DNA of 64,000 nt from UBA4459 sp963776205 (GTDB lineage: Bacteria; Bacteroidota; Bacteroidia; Bacteroidales; F082): the NCBI GenBank assembly GCA_963776205.1, contig CAVZLR010000005.1, positions 62,001 to 126,000 on the forward strand. The letters are read 5' to 3'. Below are positions 52,508-60,742 of the stretch, piece by piece. The notes under the pieces are model-generated. The model made no database searches. It was not told the origin of the DNA and was given only the letters and a program-made list of their open reading frames with translations. The position numbers and the translations under genes are program-made. Each line of letters starts with the position of its first letter. Position 1 is the stretch's first letter.

Positions 52508-53335
52508 TTATCCGAAAAAATCAGATTTAACAGTGTTTAGTTTGTCTATAATTCTAACATCCTCCCCTTTGCGGTAATCATCCAAAAACTCTATAAAAAG
52601 ATTCCCAAGATTATTACAGAGTTGGTCGAAAGCGAGGTTTTCTTTATAAGAGAGATAAGCCCTTCGAGAGATATGTACACTCACCATACCACTAGGGTCG
52701 AATGCGATCCAGGTATCCTCAATGACATTAAAACCAGAGCGAAAAAGCAACTGCATTGCAGCACTATTATTGATTGGAACAAAATAAACCTTATCCCCAT
52801 CATTATAATGTATACAAATGAGATTTTTACGTAAATATGCTACCAAAGCCAATATCTCATCCTTGGTAAAATCAATCTCCCTTACAGGAAAAGGACGTTC
52901 TGTGTAGGCATTGTTTGATTGTTCAACACCAATTGCTGCAAGTTCCAAAATATGATTTCCTTTCCATCGTGTCTGACTAGTAACCATCATATAGAAAAGC
53001 CAAATCCACGAAAGAACCATCCAAACTAAAAAAAGTCTAGAGATGGGTGGAAACACGAATAAATGATTACCTGTATATTGTATTTGCATGGTTAAGAGGA
53101 CAAGACCAAAAGCCAAAAGATAGGATGAGCTAACTAAATACACATAACTTCTTGTTTGAAGATAATAGAACCCAATGCTAAGTAAGGCATAGATTAAAAT
53201 AATTCCTCCCATCATTTTTAATCCAATTTCTAAACCTAGAAAGATTGAGGATAATGCAAGCACGATTAATGAAATAATTGCTGGAACAAAAGCTTTAATT
53301 GGAGAACCAGATTTCAATTTTTGAATATTAGACAT
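52508..53335 (-). CDS. Integral membrane protein of unknown function
   Basis: A 275-residue protein with about four transmembrane segments in the first 125 residues (PAIISLIVLALSSIFLGL, MMGGIILIYALLSIGFYYL, YLLAFGLVLLTMQI, LFLVWMVLSWIWLFYMMV). A soluble C-terminal domain of 150 residues follows. It contains ...DEILALVAYLRKNLICIHYNDGDKVYFVPI and ISRRAYLSYKENLAFDQLCNNLG, with no motif I recognise. It precedes the winged-helix gene in transcription, so the pair may form a membrane-linked regulatory unit. No homologue is claimed. Confidence 0.65.
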   Translation of the reverse strand: MSNIQKLKSGSPIKAFVPAIISLIVLALSSIFLGLEIGLKMMGGIILIYALLSIGFYYLQTRSYVYLVSSSYLLAFGLVLLTMQIQYTGNHLFVFPPISRLFLVWMVLSWIWLFYMMVTSQTRWKGNHILELAAIGVEQSNNAYTERPFPVREIDFTKDEILALVAYLRKNLICIHYNDGDKVYFVPINNSAAMQLLFRSGFNVIEDTWIAFDPSGMVSVHISRRAYLSYKENLAFDQLCNNLGNLFIEFLDDYRKGEDVRIIDKLNTVKSDFFG

Positions 53336-54162
53336 AGTCTTTGTTTTTAATAGTTATTATATTATATACTTCACTATTTATGAACTATACAAATATACAA
53401 CTATTAATACTGCTTTGTCAAGTATTTTAGTGTTTATTTTTTTTAGATAGTTAAAGAGTATTTATTCAGTGTGTTAAAAAGGAGTATAAATCAATGGCTC
53501 AAATAAATTTTTATTTTACATCGCATCACTGTGTACATCATTAAGCAGCTTTATGTAAAACTGTTGGTGTGGATTTATTCAATAAAGATTCTGGTATAAT
53601 AGTTATTTCACAAAGAAACTATTGTTGATTTTCGAACACTGATTAGTTTCGATCCGAATAAAAATGGATTTGATAAGTGAAAAAAGTTAAACACTATATT
53701 TGAAAGTTTTTTATAGAAACCATAGATGATCCAAAATAAAAACCTGAAGCTAACAATAGATATATGCAATATGGATTTTTGTAGGTAATTGAACTAAAAA
53801 TCATATATTTCCGCTTCGGAATAGGGGTTAATAGTTTGGTTGTTTTCTCTTCCATACTGCTCATATACTAACCGTTAGTATAATTGTAAAAACCACATTG
53901 TCCCAGCAAATCCATTTTTACACCTTTTTCGCTATATTTAGAATATACATATCTGAAATACTGCTACTTATAAAATATAATACCCCACCGTGTTTGTATC
54001 AATCTATTAAGAAGTATGTTACAAGTTGCAAGGGGTAGATTCCACATTAAATGCTCAGCTCGCGATGGCGATTATGTTAAATACTAGTTAAACAATTTTT
54101 TATGCAGTATTGTCAGGATCAAATTAAATATCATTGTAACCCACTAATTAAAACACTTAACT
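53336..54162. other. Gene-free AT-rich region
   Basis: No open frame with coding character, RNA gene or strong terminator is visible in these 827 bp. The sequence is AT-rich with scattered stops in all frames. It presumably carries the promoters of the divergent membrane-protein gene and of the globin gene, but I cannot assign them. Confidence 0.5.
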
Positions 54163-54597
54163 ATGAAACAATTATTTATTCTTGGGTTATTTATTATAAG
54201 CCTTACCGGCTGTGCTCAACAAGAACAACCGAGCTTATTTGAGCGCCTAGGAGGAACAGACGGAATCACTTCTATTGTAAATGATGCGGTTGCAGCACAT
54301 AGTGAAAACCCAGTTATTAAAGCCAGATTCATACCCTATAATGATCAACCAGAACAGTTAGCTGAGATCAAGGAACACTTTGTGGAGTTTTTAAGCTCTG
54401 GGACAGGGGGTCCTGCTGAATACACTGGTAGGGATATGACAACTACGCACGCTGGAATGAACATAAGCGAGGAAGAATATATGGCCCTCATAGATGATTT
54501 AATGGTTGTTCTTGATAATCATCAGATAGATGAAGAGACTAAAAAGGATATGCTTTATATTTCCTGGTCTTTAAAAGGAATGATTATCGGACAGTAA
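54163..54597 (+). CDS. Group 1 truncated haemoglobin with lipoprotein signal
   Basis: A 144-residue truncated haemoglobin. The globin domain starts at SLFERLGGTDGITSIVNDAV (about 24-43), the classical TrHbN N terminus, and continues with FVEFLSSGTGGP.EYTGRDM. The proximal His is His96 in MTTTHAGMNISEEEY, and the final helix ends near GMIIGQ. Unlike most members it begins with a lipoprotein signal, MKQLFILGLFIISLTGC (Cys17), so haem would be held in the periplasm or outer membrane. Truncated globins bind O2 or NO; a periplasmic NO- or O2-handling role is inferred. It is monocistronic. Confidence 0.9.
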   Translation: MKQLFILGLFIISLTGCAQQEQPSLFERLGGTDGITSIVNDAVAAHSENPVIKARFIPYNDQPEQLAEIKEHFVEFLSSGTGGPAEYTGRDMTTTHAGMNISEEEYMALIDDLMVVLDNHQIDEETKKDMLYISWSLKGMIIGQ

Positions 54598-54969
54598 CTA
54601 ATTCGCATTAGTTTCAGATGAATCCGACTCTAAAGGTGACAGTATTTTTAGTGGTAATGATATGCTAGAACTCAATTAGGGTCTCCTACATCTATGTCCG
54701 TAGCTATATAGTAGATTGGACAAACATCTATGAGACAAATCAGCCGCTCTTCAACAAAATACTATGCTCTTCATGCTGGGTATCAAGGATATATAAACGT
54801 GACGTCCTTGACACCGCATTCGATCATGTGAAAAAGCGTTTACGAGCTAATGCTGATTTTTGACTGATTTTATGAAAAAAGTAACTTTGAGTGATAATTA
54901 ATTTAATGTATAACTGAAACAAATGTTTCCAGATTGTTTCCAATATCGTTCATTTTAGAATTGGGGTTG
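54598..54969. other. Gene-free region between the globin gene and the tRNA cluster
   Basis: I see no gene, RNA or clear repeat in these 372 bp. A run at about 54735-54840 has more balanced base use and could be a coding remnant, but the frames are closed by stops. Confidence 0.45.
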
Positions 54970-55011
54970 AAAAGAAAAAGCCTCTATACCAGTTTATTAG
55001 TATAAAGGCTC
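54970..55011 (-). terminator. Terminator-like hairpin beyond the tRNA remnant
   Basis: On the minus strand AGCCTTTATAC...GTATAGAGGCT makes an 11-bp stem with one mismatch, followed by TTTTTCTTTTC. It lies next to the tRNA-Leu remnant, as the terminator at 55138 lies next to the intact tRNA-Leu. Confidence 0.7.
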
Positions 55012-55014
55012 TAA

Positions 55015-55050
55015 GTACTCGAGGCGGGACTTTCCTTCGGAGAGTCCCGC
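55015..55050 (-). repeat. Remnant of a tRNA-Leu 3' end
   Basis: The 18-bp sequence GTACTCGAGGCGGGACTT (55015-55032) repeats exactly the 3' end of the intact tRNA-Leu gene (55184-55201), and CCCGCACG recurs a little further. The T-arm is replaced by a 12-bp hairpin with a TTC loop (55024-55050). This looks like a collapsed copy of the tRNA gene or an old attachment-site duplicate. Confidence 0.55.
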
Positions 55051-55137
55051 ACGTCATTGTCAAAGAAAAAGCCAATCCACTTTGTGTCTTGGTTTTTGAT
55101 TTTCCATCTTTGATGTTGAGCAAGCTCAATCAAATCT

Positions 55138-55174
55138 GTCAAAACAAAAAAGCCAAGTCTTTCGACCCGGCTTT
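55138..55174 (-). terminator. Terminator after tRNA-Leu
   Basis: On the minus strand AGCCGGGTC-GAAA-GACTTGGCT (two G-U pairs) is followed by TTTTTTGTTTTG, 10 bp after the tRNA 3' end. Confidence 0.8.
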
Positions 55175-55184
55175 TTCTCATCTG

Positions 55185-55269
55185 TACTCGAGGCGGGACT
55201 TGAACCCGCACGACCGCAATGGTCATTGGATTTTAAGTCCAACGTGTCTACCAATTCCACCACTCGAGC
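55185..55269 (-). tRNA. tRNA-Leu (anticodon TAA)
   Basis: An 85-nt class II tRNA. Acceptor GCTCGAG pairs with CTCGAGT (first pair G-U) and the discriminator base is A. The anticodon stem-loop is TTGGA-CTTAAAA-TCCAA with anticodon TAA, the long variable arm is TGACCATTGCGGTCGT, and the T-arm is GCGGG-TTCAAGT-CCCGC. No CCA is encoded. Confidence 0.97.
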
Positions 55270-55275
55270 ATGATG

Positions 55276-55318
55276 TCAAAGAAAAATCCCTTTCCCGATA
55301 GTTCGGGATCGGGATTTA
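55276..55318 (-). terminator. Terminator after tRNA-Gly
   Basis: On the minus strand AATCCC-gat-CCCGA-ACTA-TCGGG-aaa-GGGATT is a nested hairpin followed by TTTTCTTT, lying between tRNA-Gly and tRNA-Leu. Confidence 0.72.
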
Positions 55319-55321
55319 GAG

Positions 55322-55394
<73 letters not shown>

Positions 55395-55504
55395 GTTTCG
55401 CATTTGTGATAAAACTGCTATCAAAAATGGAGGTGCAAATGTAAATAATTTTTTCATCAACTTCCAAGAAAACGTGCTAAAAAATAAATACGTTTTTCTG
55501 AAAC

Positions 55505-55879
55505 TTATTTCACTCCTAAAGAAAGTTTTGCCTTTATTTTCGCGAAGGTAGTATCAGCCTTTACAATGGATGCATCGATCATGTAATCACCGGTTTCAGA
55601 AAGTTTATATGCGATATCGATATTTAAAACAGGATTTTCCTGTGGCGTAATAGGCCTGAAGTATTTGGCAACTGTTACCTCGTGGATCAGTAATCCCTGA
55701 TTTAACTCTTCCTCCAGTATTTCTTTGACGATTTGTATTTGCATTACCCCCGGAACAACCGCCTGTTGTGGGAAGTGGCCTTTGTAAAGTACATGATCCG
55801 GGTTCAGACGGATTTCTGCCTGAAGCGTATCCTTAGTTTTTTTCAGATCAGTGATATGGTAAAAATTGTCGATGAGCAT
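55505..55879 (-). CDS. 3-hydroxyacyl-ACP dehydratase-like hotdog protein
   Basis: A 124-residue hotdog-fold protein resembling FabZ/ApeI dehydratases, which remove water from 3-hydroxyacyl-ACP. GHFPQQAVVPGVMQIQ (about 34-49) contains the catalytic His and the conserved FP..PVxPG-type loop. KYFRPITPQENPVL is the ACP-binding strand. It is the last gene of the aryl-polyene/flexirubin-like operon, one base after the ketosynthase-like gene, and should introduce the double bonds of the polyene chain. Confidence 0.85.
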   Translation of the reverse strand: MLIDNFYHITDLKKTKDTLQAEIRLNPDHVLYKGHFPQQAVVPGVMQIQIVKEILEEELNQGLLIHEVTVAKYFRPITPQENPVLNIDIAYKLSETGDYMIDASIVKADTTFAKIKAKLSLGVK

Positions 55880-55880
55880 A

Positions 55881-56945
55881 TTACGCTTGTTGTAACAGGA
55901 TCAGGCTGTGATAAATATTTCTGCTATGATTATAGATGAGCACATTTTTTGGAGCCCGTCCAGTATATTTTCTCTTTTGGGCGACTTCAGGTACAATTCC
56001 TGTTTTAATTATTTTGGCTGCCAGCCAAACAGCAAAAGAAACAGCGGTATCATATTCACCGCTTAAATGTTTGAAATACGCAGTTGAATGATTTACAAAT
56101 AAGCGGTTTTCAATTTCTGAATATACTGTATCTAACACTGGGTTTCCGTTGTACCCTAAAATCACCAGGTCAATATCTTTTAAATCTACATCGTGCTTCT
56201 TTAAGAAACTGTTGATCTTTTCCTGGACAACACTATTATTATGTGGTTTATAATAGGATTCTATGCCAGAGATGCGGGCATATGAATCCGGGTTTTTTTG
56301 ATTTGAAATCACAAAAAAATTGGCACCTTCACCTGACAGCCCGCCCCTTTGTGTGTCATCCAGTAATTTCAGATTATTCAGGGGTTCAACTTTATACATG
56401 TCGTTTTTGGTGGAGATCAGCCAGCTTTCATCTGTTATTTCATCAATTCCTCCCAACAACAGGTTTTTTACTTCTCCCTCGTTAATCAGCATGAGACCAT
56501 CGAGTAAGGCGCTTTCAAATGAAAAACCCCGGTTCACATAGGTGAGGTTATAATGGTTATTGGCTTGCATCAGGGCGATCTGCGCACCCATGGTATTGTG
56601 TGTCGATTGTATGAATGCCGTTGGATTCAATAAAGCTTCATCATTATCGAGCACTGCATTCAAAAATTTTTCTGTATCCGCCTGGCACCCCATACCTGTT
56701 CCCGTGATGATTGCATCAGGTTTTGCAATGCCGGCTTCTTCCAAAGCTGTTCTGGCAGCCACCATTGACATACGAACGATCTTACTCATCCGGCGCAACA
56801 CTTTGGAATCGATAAAAGCTTTGTAATCAGGTTTCAGGATTTGTAAATAGCGTTCTTCTAAAGCTGTTACATCATCCAGAAAATGATCTTTACTCAATGT
56901 ATTTTGAGGACTTACCGCACCAATGCCATTGATATATGCTTTCAT
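55881..56945 (-). CDS. Ketosynthase-like protein without catalytic Cys (chain-length-factor-like)
   Basis: A 354-residue thiolase-fold protein of the beta-ketoacyl synthase family. The nucleophile position reads TYVNRGFSFESALLDG where active enzymes have ACSSS, and the HGTGT motif is replaced by LGYNGNPVLD. Only the last His-like position (FKHLSGEY) remains. It therefore cannot condense by itself and probably pairs with an active ketosynthase, as chain-length factors do in aryl-polyene and type II polyketide systems. It overlaps the upstream FabF-like gene by 4 bp, which supports a KS/CLF heterodimer. Confidence 0.85.
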   Translation of the reverse strand: MKAYINGIGAVSPQNTLSKDHFLDDVTALEERYLQILKPDYKAFIDSKVLRRMSKIVRMSMVAARTALEEAGIAKPDAIITGTGMGCQADTEKFLNAVLDNDEALLNPTAFIQSTHNTMGAQIALMQANNHYNLTYVNRGFSFESALLDGLMLINEGEVKNLLLGGIDEITDESWLISTKNDMYKVEPLNNLKLLDDTQRGGLSGEGANFFVISNQKNPDSYARISGIESYYKPHNNSVVQEKINSFLKKHDVDLKDIDLVILGYNGNPVLDTVYSEIENRLFVNHSTAYFKHLSGEYDTAVSFAVWLAAKIIKTGIVPEVAQKRKYTGRAPKNVLIYNHSRNIYHSLILLQQA

Positions 56946-58153
56946 GATGCAGTTTCTTTATATGATGAAAAAACAACAGAAGAATCGTTGCCACCGAAGC
57001 CAAAAGAATTAGTAAGGACATGCTGTAATTTAGCACTTTTAATTTCAGTAACTGGAATAAGATTGATTTCAGGGATTACGTTTTTAAAATTAATATTCGG
57101 TAATATTTTTTGTTCCTGCAAAGCAATGATTGAAAAAACGGACTCGATCACACCAGCGGCTCCCAGGGTATGTCCTGTAAAGGCCTTAGTAGAACTGAAA
57201 GGTGGAAGTTTATCTCTAAATAGCCTTTTCATAGCGATGCCTTCCGTAAGATCGTTATTATCGGTTCCGGTACCGTGTACATTAATGTAATCAATATTCT
57301 CCGGTTTCAATCCGGCTCTTTCGATAGCTTGTTTCATGGCCAAATAAGGGCCGTCACCTTCCTCTGATGAGGCCGTCTGGTGGAATGCATCGTTGGCATT
57401 GGCGTAGCCGGATACATATGCGTAAACTTTTTTTCCCTGTTTAATAGCGTCCTCTTCTCTTTCCAGTACCAGGTAGGCAGCACCTTCTCCCAGGTTTAGC
57501 CCCCTGCGGCTTTCATCAAAAGGACGGCAATGTTCCTTATCGAGTATCATCAGGGTGTTGAACCCATTGAGGGTAAATTTCGAAAGGGCATCAGAACCAC
57601 CCACGAGTACCTGGTCGAGTACACTGTTTTTCAACAGCCGGGTACCGAACATAATGCTGTTTAATGAAGACGAACAAGCCGTGCTGATGGTGGTCAGGTA
57701 ATCATGTATGCCAATTGTTTCAGCAATTTTTTCCGTATGGTCGCCAGCATGGTGGGTATCGATAAATTCTTTGTGTTGGGCTTCACCTATAAAATCCTTA
57801 TAATATAATTCACTGCGGTCCATTCCACCAACGGTGGAGGCAGATACAATCCCTGTTTTGTAATCACCAGAAAGCTCTAACCGGGCATCCTGAATGGCTT
57901 CCCTGGCGGCAATCAGTCCTAGCAAGGCAGTTCGGGTCCAGGGTTTGGTTTGATCAGCATTTGCCAACTGGTGCAATTCTTCCTGTGTTTTTTTAACTTC
58001 TCCTAATACAAAATCTGCCGCATGCCGTGTACTGAGTATGGAAACAGGCTTGATCCCGCTCTGCATATGTAGCAAAGCATGGGTGGTTTCCTTTAAATTA
58101 TTACCAATGGATGATATAATTCCGATGCCGGTAACAACTATAGGAGAAGACAT
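56942..58153 (-). CDS. Beta-ketoacyl-ACP synthase (FabF-like, active)
   Basis: A 403-residue ketosynthase that elongates acyl chains with malonyl-ACP. The triad is complete: Cys in TISTACSSSLNS (about 163), His in INVHGTGTDNNDL (about 300) and His in AFTGHTLGAAG (about 336). The gene sits between the ACP gene (9 bp away) and the Cys-less ketosynthase-like gene (4-bp overlap), so it is probably the catalytic half of a KS/CLF pair and not the primary fatty-acid FabF. Confidence 0.92.
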   Translation of the reverse strand: MSSPIVVTGIGIISSIGNNLKETTHALLHMQSGIKPVSILSTRHAADFVLGEVKKTQEELHQLANADQTKPWTRTALLGLIAAREAIQDARLELSGDYKTGIVSASTVGGMDRSELYYKDFIGEAQHKEFIDTHHAGDHTEKIAETIGIHDYLTTISTACSSSLNSIMFGTRLLKNSVLDQVLVGGSDALSKFTLNGFNTLMILDKEHCRPFDESRRGLNLGEGAAYLVLEREEDAIKQGKKVYAYVSGYANANDAFHQTASSEEGDGPYLAMKQAIERAGLKPENIDYINVHGTGTDNNDLTEGIAMKRLFRDKLPPFSSTKAFTGHTLGAAGVIESVFSIIALQEQKILPNINFKNVIPEINLIPVTEIKSAKLQHVLTNSFGFGGNDSSVVFSSYKETAS

Positions 58154-58162
58154 AGTTAGGAA

Positions 58163-58417
58163 TTATTTTTTATGACTTTCGATGAATTCGGCCATACTTT
58201 TAATAGAGTAGAAAATCTTCTGGCCGTCTTTCGGGTTTTCAATCTTGATACCATACTCCTTTTCCAGCAATACGATGAGTTCCAACGCATCTATTGAATC
58301 CAAACCCAATCCATTTCCAAATAACGGATCAGTTTCGTCAATATCGTCCGGTTCCATATCTTCAAGGTTTAATTGCTCGATGATCTGTACTTTCAGCTTT
58401 TGTATCAATTCTTCCAT
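58163..58417 (-). CDS. Acyl carrier protein
   Basis: An 84-residue acidic acyl carrier protein. The phosphopantetheine Ser is in GLGLDSIDALEL (about 38-49), followed by IVLLEKEYGIKI. It is the likely carrier for the polyene chain built by the neighbouring ketosynthases. An unusually acidic stretch (EDMEPDDIDETD) precedes the Ser. Confidence 0.93.
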   Translation of the reverse strand: MEELIQKLKVQIIEQLNLEDMEPDDIDETDPLFGNGLGLDSIDALELIVLLEKEYGIKIENPKDGQKIFYSIKSMAEFIESHKK

Positions 58418-58422
58418 GTATA

Positions 58423-59058
58423 TTATCTTATTAAATTGTATAAGCGTTCTATTTCTATAGCCGTGTGTTCAATTGCCGGTGGAACATCTTTCTTGTTATC
58501 TGCCCAGTAAATAAAAGCTTCATAACTTTCAGATGATTGATCCACCCATCCCCCGACACAGGCTTTTAATTTCTGAGACAAAAATAACTGATTGATGTAA
58601 TCAGCAATAAAATTTGCATTAAAGTTTTCAAAAATATAAAAAGCATTTTCACCTCTAAATCCATGTCTGATGGAAATTTCACCTATCATGATATTGGGAA
58701 GGGTATAAACAAATACCGATGGACTCGGATAAAAATTCGTATCTTCCTGAATGGAAGCCTGGAATTCCGTATCTGTTACCAGCGTAGATTGCGAATTACT
58801 TAATACAATGCCCACATCTTCCGGCGTATAATTTTGATAAGGCTTATCCCTCAAAATAACTTCTGATGCTAAAAAACCGAGTTTGCTGATGTTGTCCATT
58901 TTATAAAACTTAGCATAGCCGGGTTTAAAATATTTAAAAGCTTTTTTTAGGAAATCATTAATACTGTTGGCTTCCGGGTATTCAAACGCAAGTTCGCCGT
59001 TGATGTAAACACGGTTATTTTTAATATGGCAATATGTCGATATTCTCAGTTGCTCCAT
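58423..59058 (-). CDS. Truncated ketosynthase-like protein
   Basis: A 211-residue protein that aligns with the N-terminal half of the ketosynthase fold: VGIVLSNSQSTLVTD (compare GIVLSTTKGN in the neighbour at 59058-60206), FYPSPSVFVYTLPNIMIGEISI and HGFRGENAFYIFEN in the position of the nucleophile elbow. It lacks the Cys and stops before the second half of the fold. Short proteins of this type recur in flexirubin/aryl-polyene clusters of the phylum. A structural or priming role is possible; activity is not expected. The length agrees with its neighbours and there is no sign of a frameshift. Confidence 0.7.
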   Translation of the reverse strand: MEQLRISTYCHIKNNRVYINGELAFEYPEANSINDFLKKAFKYFKPGYAKFYKMDNISKLGFLASEVILRDKPYQNYTPEDVGIVLSNSQSTLVTDTEFQASIQEDTNFYPSPSVFVYTLPNIMIGEISIRHGFRGENAFYIFENFNANFIADYINQLFLSQKLKACVGGWVDQSSESYEAFIYWADNKKDVPPAIEHTAIEIERLYNLIR

Positions 59059-60206
59059 TATACTTTCTGTATGACCATGGCTGCATTGCTTCCACCAAAA
59101 CCGGATGCCATTTTTAAACAGGTTTGCAGTTCACTGCTGGTTGTTTGATCTATCACGTTGATTTTTCTTGACACCCCAAGTTCAGAAAATCCTGCTGTTT
59201 TCACCAGGGTGTTTTGTCTCATTTCCTCCAACAATACAGCTATTTCAACTAGTCCTGCTGCACCTAGTGTATGGCCGAAACTACCTTTCAAACTATTTAC
59301 AGGTACTTTGTTAAGTTGATGCCTGTCGATAGCAATACTCTCCATTTCGTCATTGTAGGGGGTCGCTGTACCATGAGCCGAAATATGATCTATTTGACTG
59401 GACGATACGCCTGATTCTTCTATTGCTTTTTTTATTGCAATGAAAGAACCTTCTCCGGTTCTTGAAGGGCCTGAAATATGATTGGCATCGTTGGCCGAAG
59501 CACCTCCCAAGAATTTAATATCATTTATTCCAGTATTGTCTTTACTTAAAATAATCGTACTGGCAGCTTCACCGAGCGATAGGCCATCGCGGTCTTTGTC
59601 AAAAGGTTTACATGCTTTCGGGCTGAGTGACAAAAATGACATGAAACCACTTGCTACAAATCTCGAAACAATATCACCTCCAGCCACTATTATATGATCA
59701 AATTTACCCTCACGGATAAGCATAGCTGCCACATTTAACCCCAGTACACCTGAGATACATGCATTGGAAAGTACGATGGGTTGATTTGGATTGCCGAAAT
59801 ATTCTGCTAAAACTTGTGCAAGTCGCCATAAGTGTACCCGTTCTTTTTCGAATGTGTTTTGCAGTTGGGGTGTTAACAGGTCAATATTGCCTTTGGTGGT
59901 AGAAAGTATTATACCTGTTCTTTTCGATTTGATATCAATAGATGTTCTATTCAAAGCATCGGAAACGGATAATATCAGCATTTTCTCGAGGCGTGTATAC
60001 AAAGTATCTGTTGAAACTTTTTCAAATGCTGTATCCAGTGCGAATGATTGTATCATGGCTGCCGGAAAGGCTTCAGGATAGATTTCGGGATCTCTAATTA
60101 TATTGATTCCAACAATGCCTTCTTTTATCGCTCGAAAATTATCAGCGGTTGTATAACCCAGTGGAGAAATAATATTATCAGCAATAAAGAATGCCATGCG
60201 AGTCAT
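59058..60206 (-). CDS. Beta-ketoacyl-ACP synthase (second active copy)
   Basis: A 382-residue ketosynthase. Active residues are Cys in LSNACISGVLGL (about 152), His in HISAHGTATPYNDE (about 274) and His in SFGHTLGAAGLVE (about 308). GIILSTTKGNIDLL and PFDKDRDGLSLGEAAS are family signatures. Start: either Met1 (60206) or Met4. It overlaps the truncated ketosynthase-like gene by one base and lies directly after the thioesterase. Two active ketosynthases in one cluster suggest different steps or chain lengths. Confidence 0.92.
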   Translation of the reverse strand: MTRMAFFIADNIISPLGYTTADNFRAIKEGIVGINIIRDPEIYPEAFPAAMIQSFALDTAFEKVSTDTLYTRLEKMLILSVSDALNRTSIDIKSKRTGIILSTTKGNIDLLTPQLQNTFEKERVHLWRLAQVLAEYFGNPNQPIVLSNACISGVLGLNVAAMLIREGKFDHIIVAGGDIVSRFVASGFMSFLSLSPKACKPFDKDRDGLSLGEAASTIILSKDNTGINDIKFLGGASANDANHISGPSRTGEGSFIAIKKAIEESGVSSSQIDHISAHGTATPYNDEMESIAIDRHQLNKVPVNSLKGSFGHTLGAAGLVEIAVLLEEMRQNTLVKTAGFSELGVSRKINVIDQTTSSELQTCLKMASGFGGSNAAMVIQKV

Positions 60207-60647
60207 TTATCCGGTTAATCCAACTTTCTTTTTCCAATCAAGCACAAATGCCGGGGGATACAACAGCATTTCGCGGTTCATATCAATAAATACCTGTGTA
60301 CTTTCGGCAGTAGCTACCAACTCATTATCTGATTTCCTGAAAATTTTAAATTGAAATACAATCTTAGCTGCTGGTTTGTTGATAAACTCTGTTTCAACTA
60401 TAAGAATATCACCATATTGCACTTGTTTTTTAAAATCAATTTGCATATTAACGACGGGCGCCATTACGTTATTAGCATAGATGTCAAGATAAGAAATGCC
60501 GTATTTCTTACCGAATGATTCTCGGCCTTCTTCAATATATTTTACGTAGTTGCCATGCCAGACAATACCCATCGAATCAACTTCTCCAAATCGCACTTTA
60601 ACTTCGGTTCTATCTTTTAATTGGTTGTTCATGTTGGGTTGTTTCAT
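60207..60647 (-). CDS. 4-hydroxybenzoyl-CoA-type acyl thioesterase (YbgC-like)
   Basis: A 146-residue hotdog thioesterase. The active-site segment is VDSMGIVWHGNYVKYIEEGRESF (cited as a region, about 24-46), with Asp24, the GIV.H.NY core and the Glu-Gly-Arg helix. FKKQVQYGDILIVETEF follows as in YbgC. It probably releases or edits acyl chains in the cluster. The next gene starts one base after its stop. Confidence 0.88.
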   Translation of the reverse strand: MKQPNMNNQLKDRTEVKVRFGEVDSMGIVWHGNYVKYIEEGRESFGKKYGISYLDIYANNVMAPVVNMQIDFKKQVQYGDILIVETEFINKPAAKIVFQFKIFRKSDNELVATAESTQVFIDMNREMLLYPPAFVLDWKKKVGLTG

Positions 60648-60742
60648 GTAAGGGGCAAAGGTAAGGATTTAGCATGCAATCCTAAAGCTTATAACAACAA
60701 AGTGTGAAAAGTGTTTTAATATCCGGAAAATTTATTAGTAGT

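Noticed and set aside
55505..60647. Primary fatty-acid synthesis operon
   Set aside because: There is no fabD, fabG or fabI in view, while Cys-less ketosynthases, an exporter and a BtrH-like gene are present; this points to secondary metabolism.
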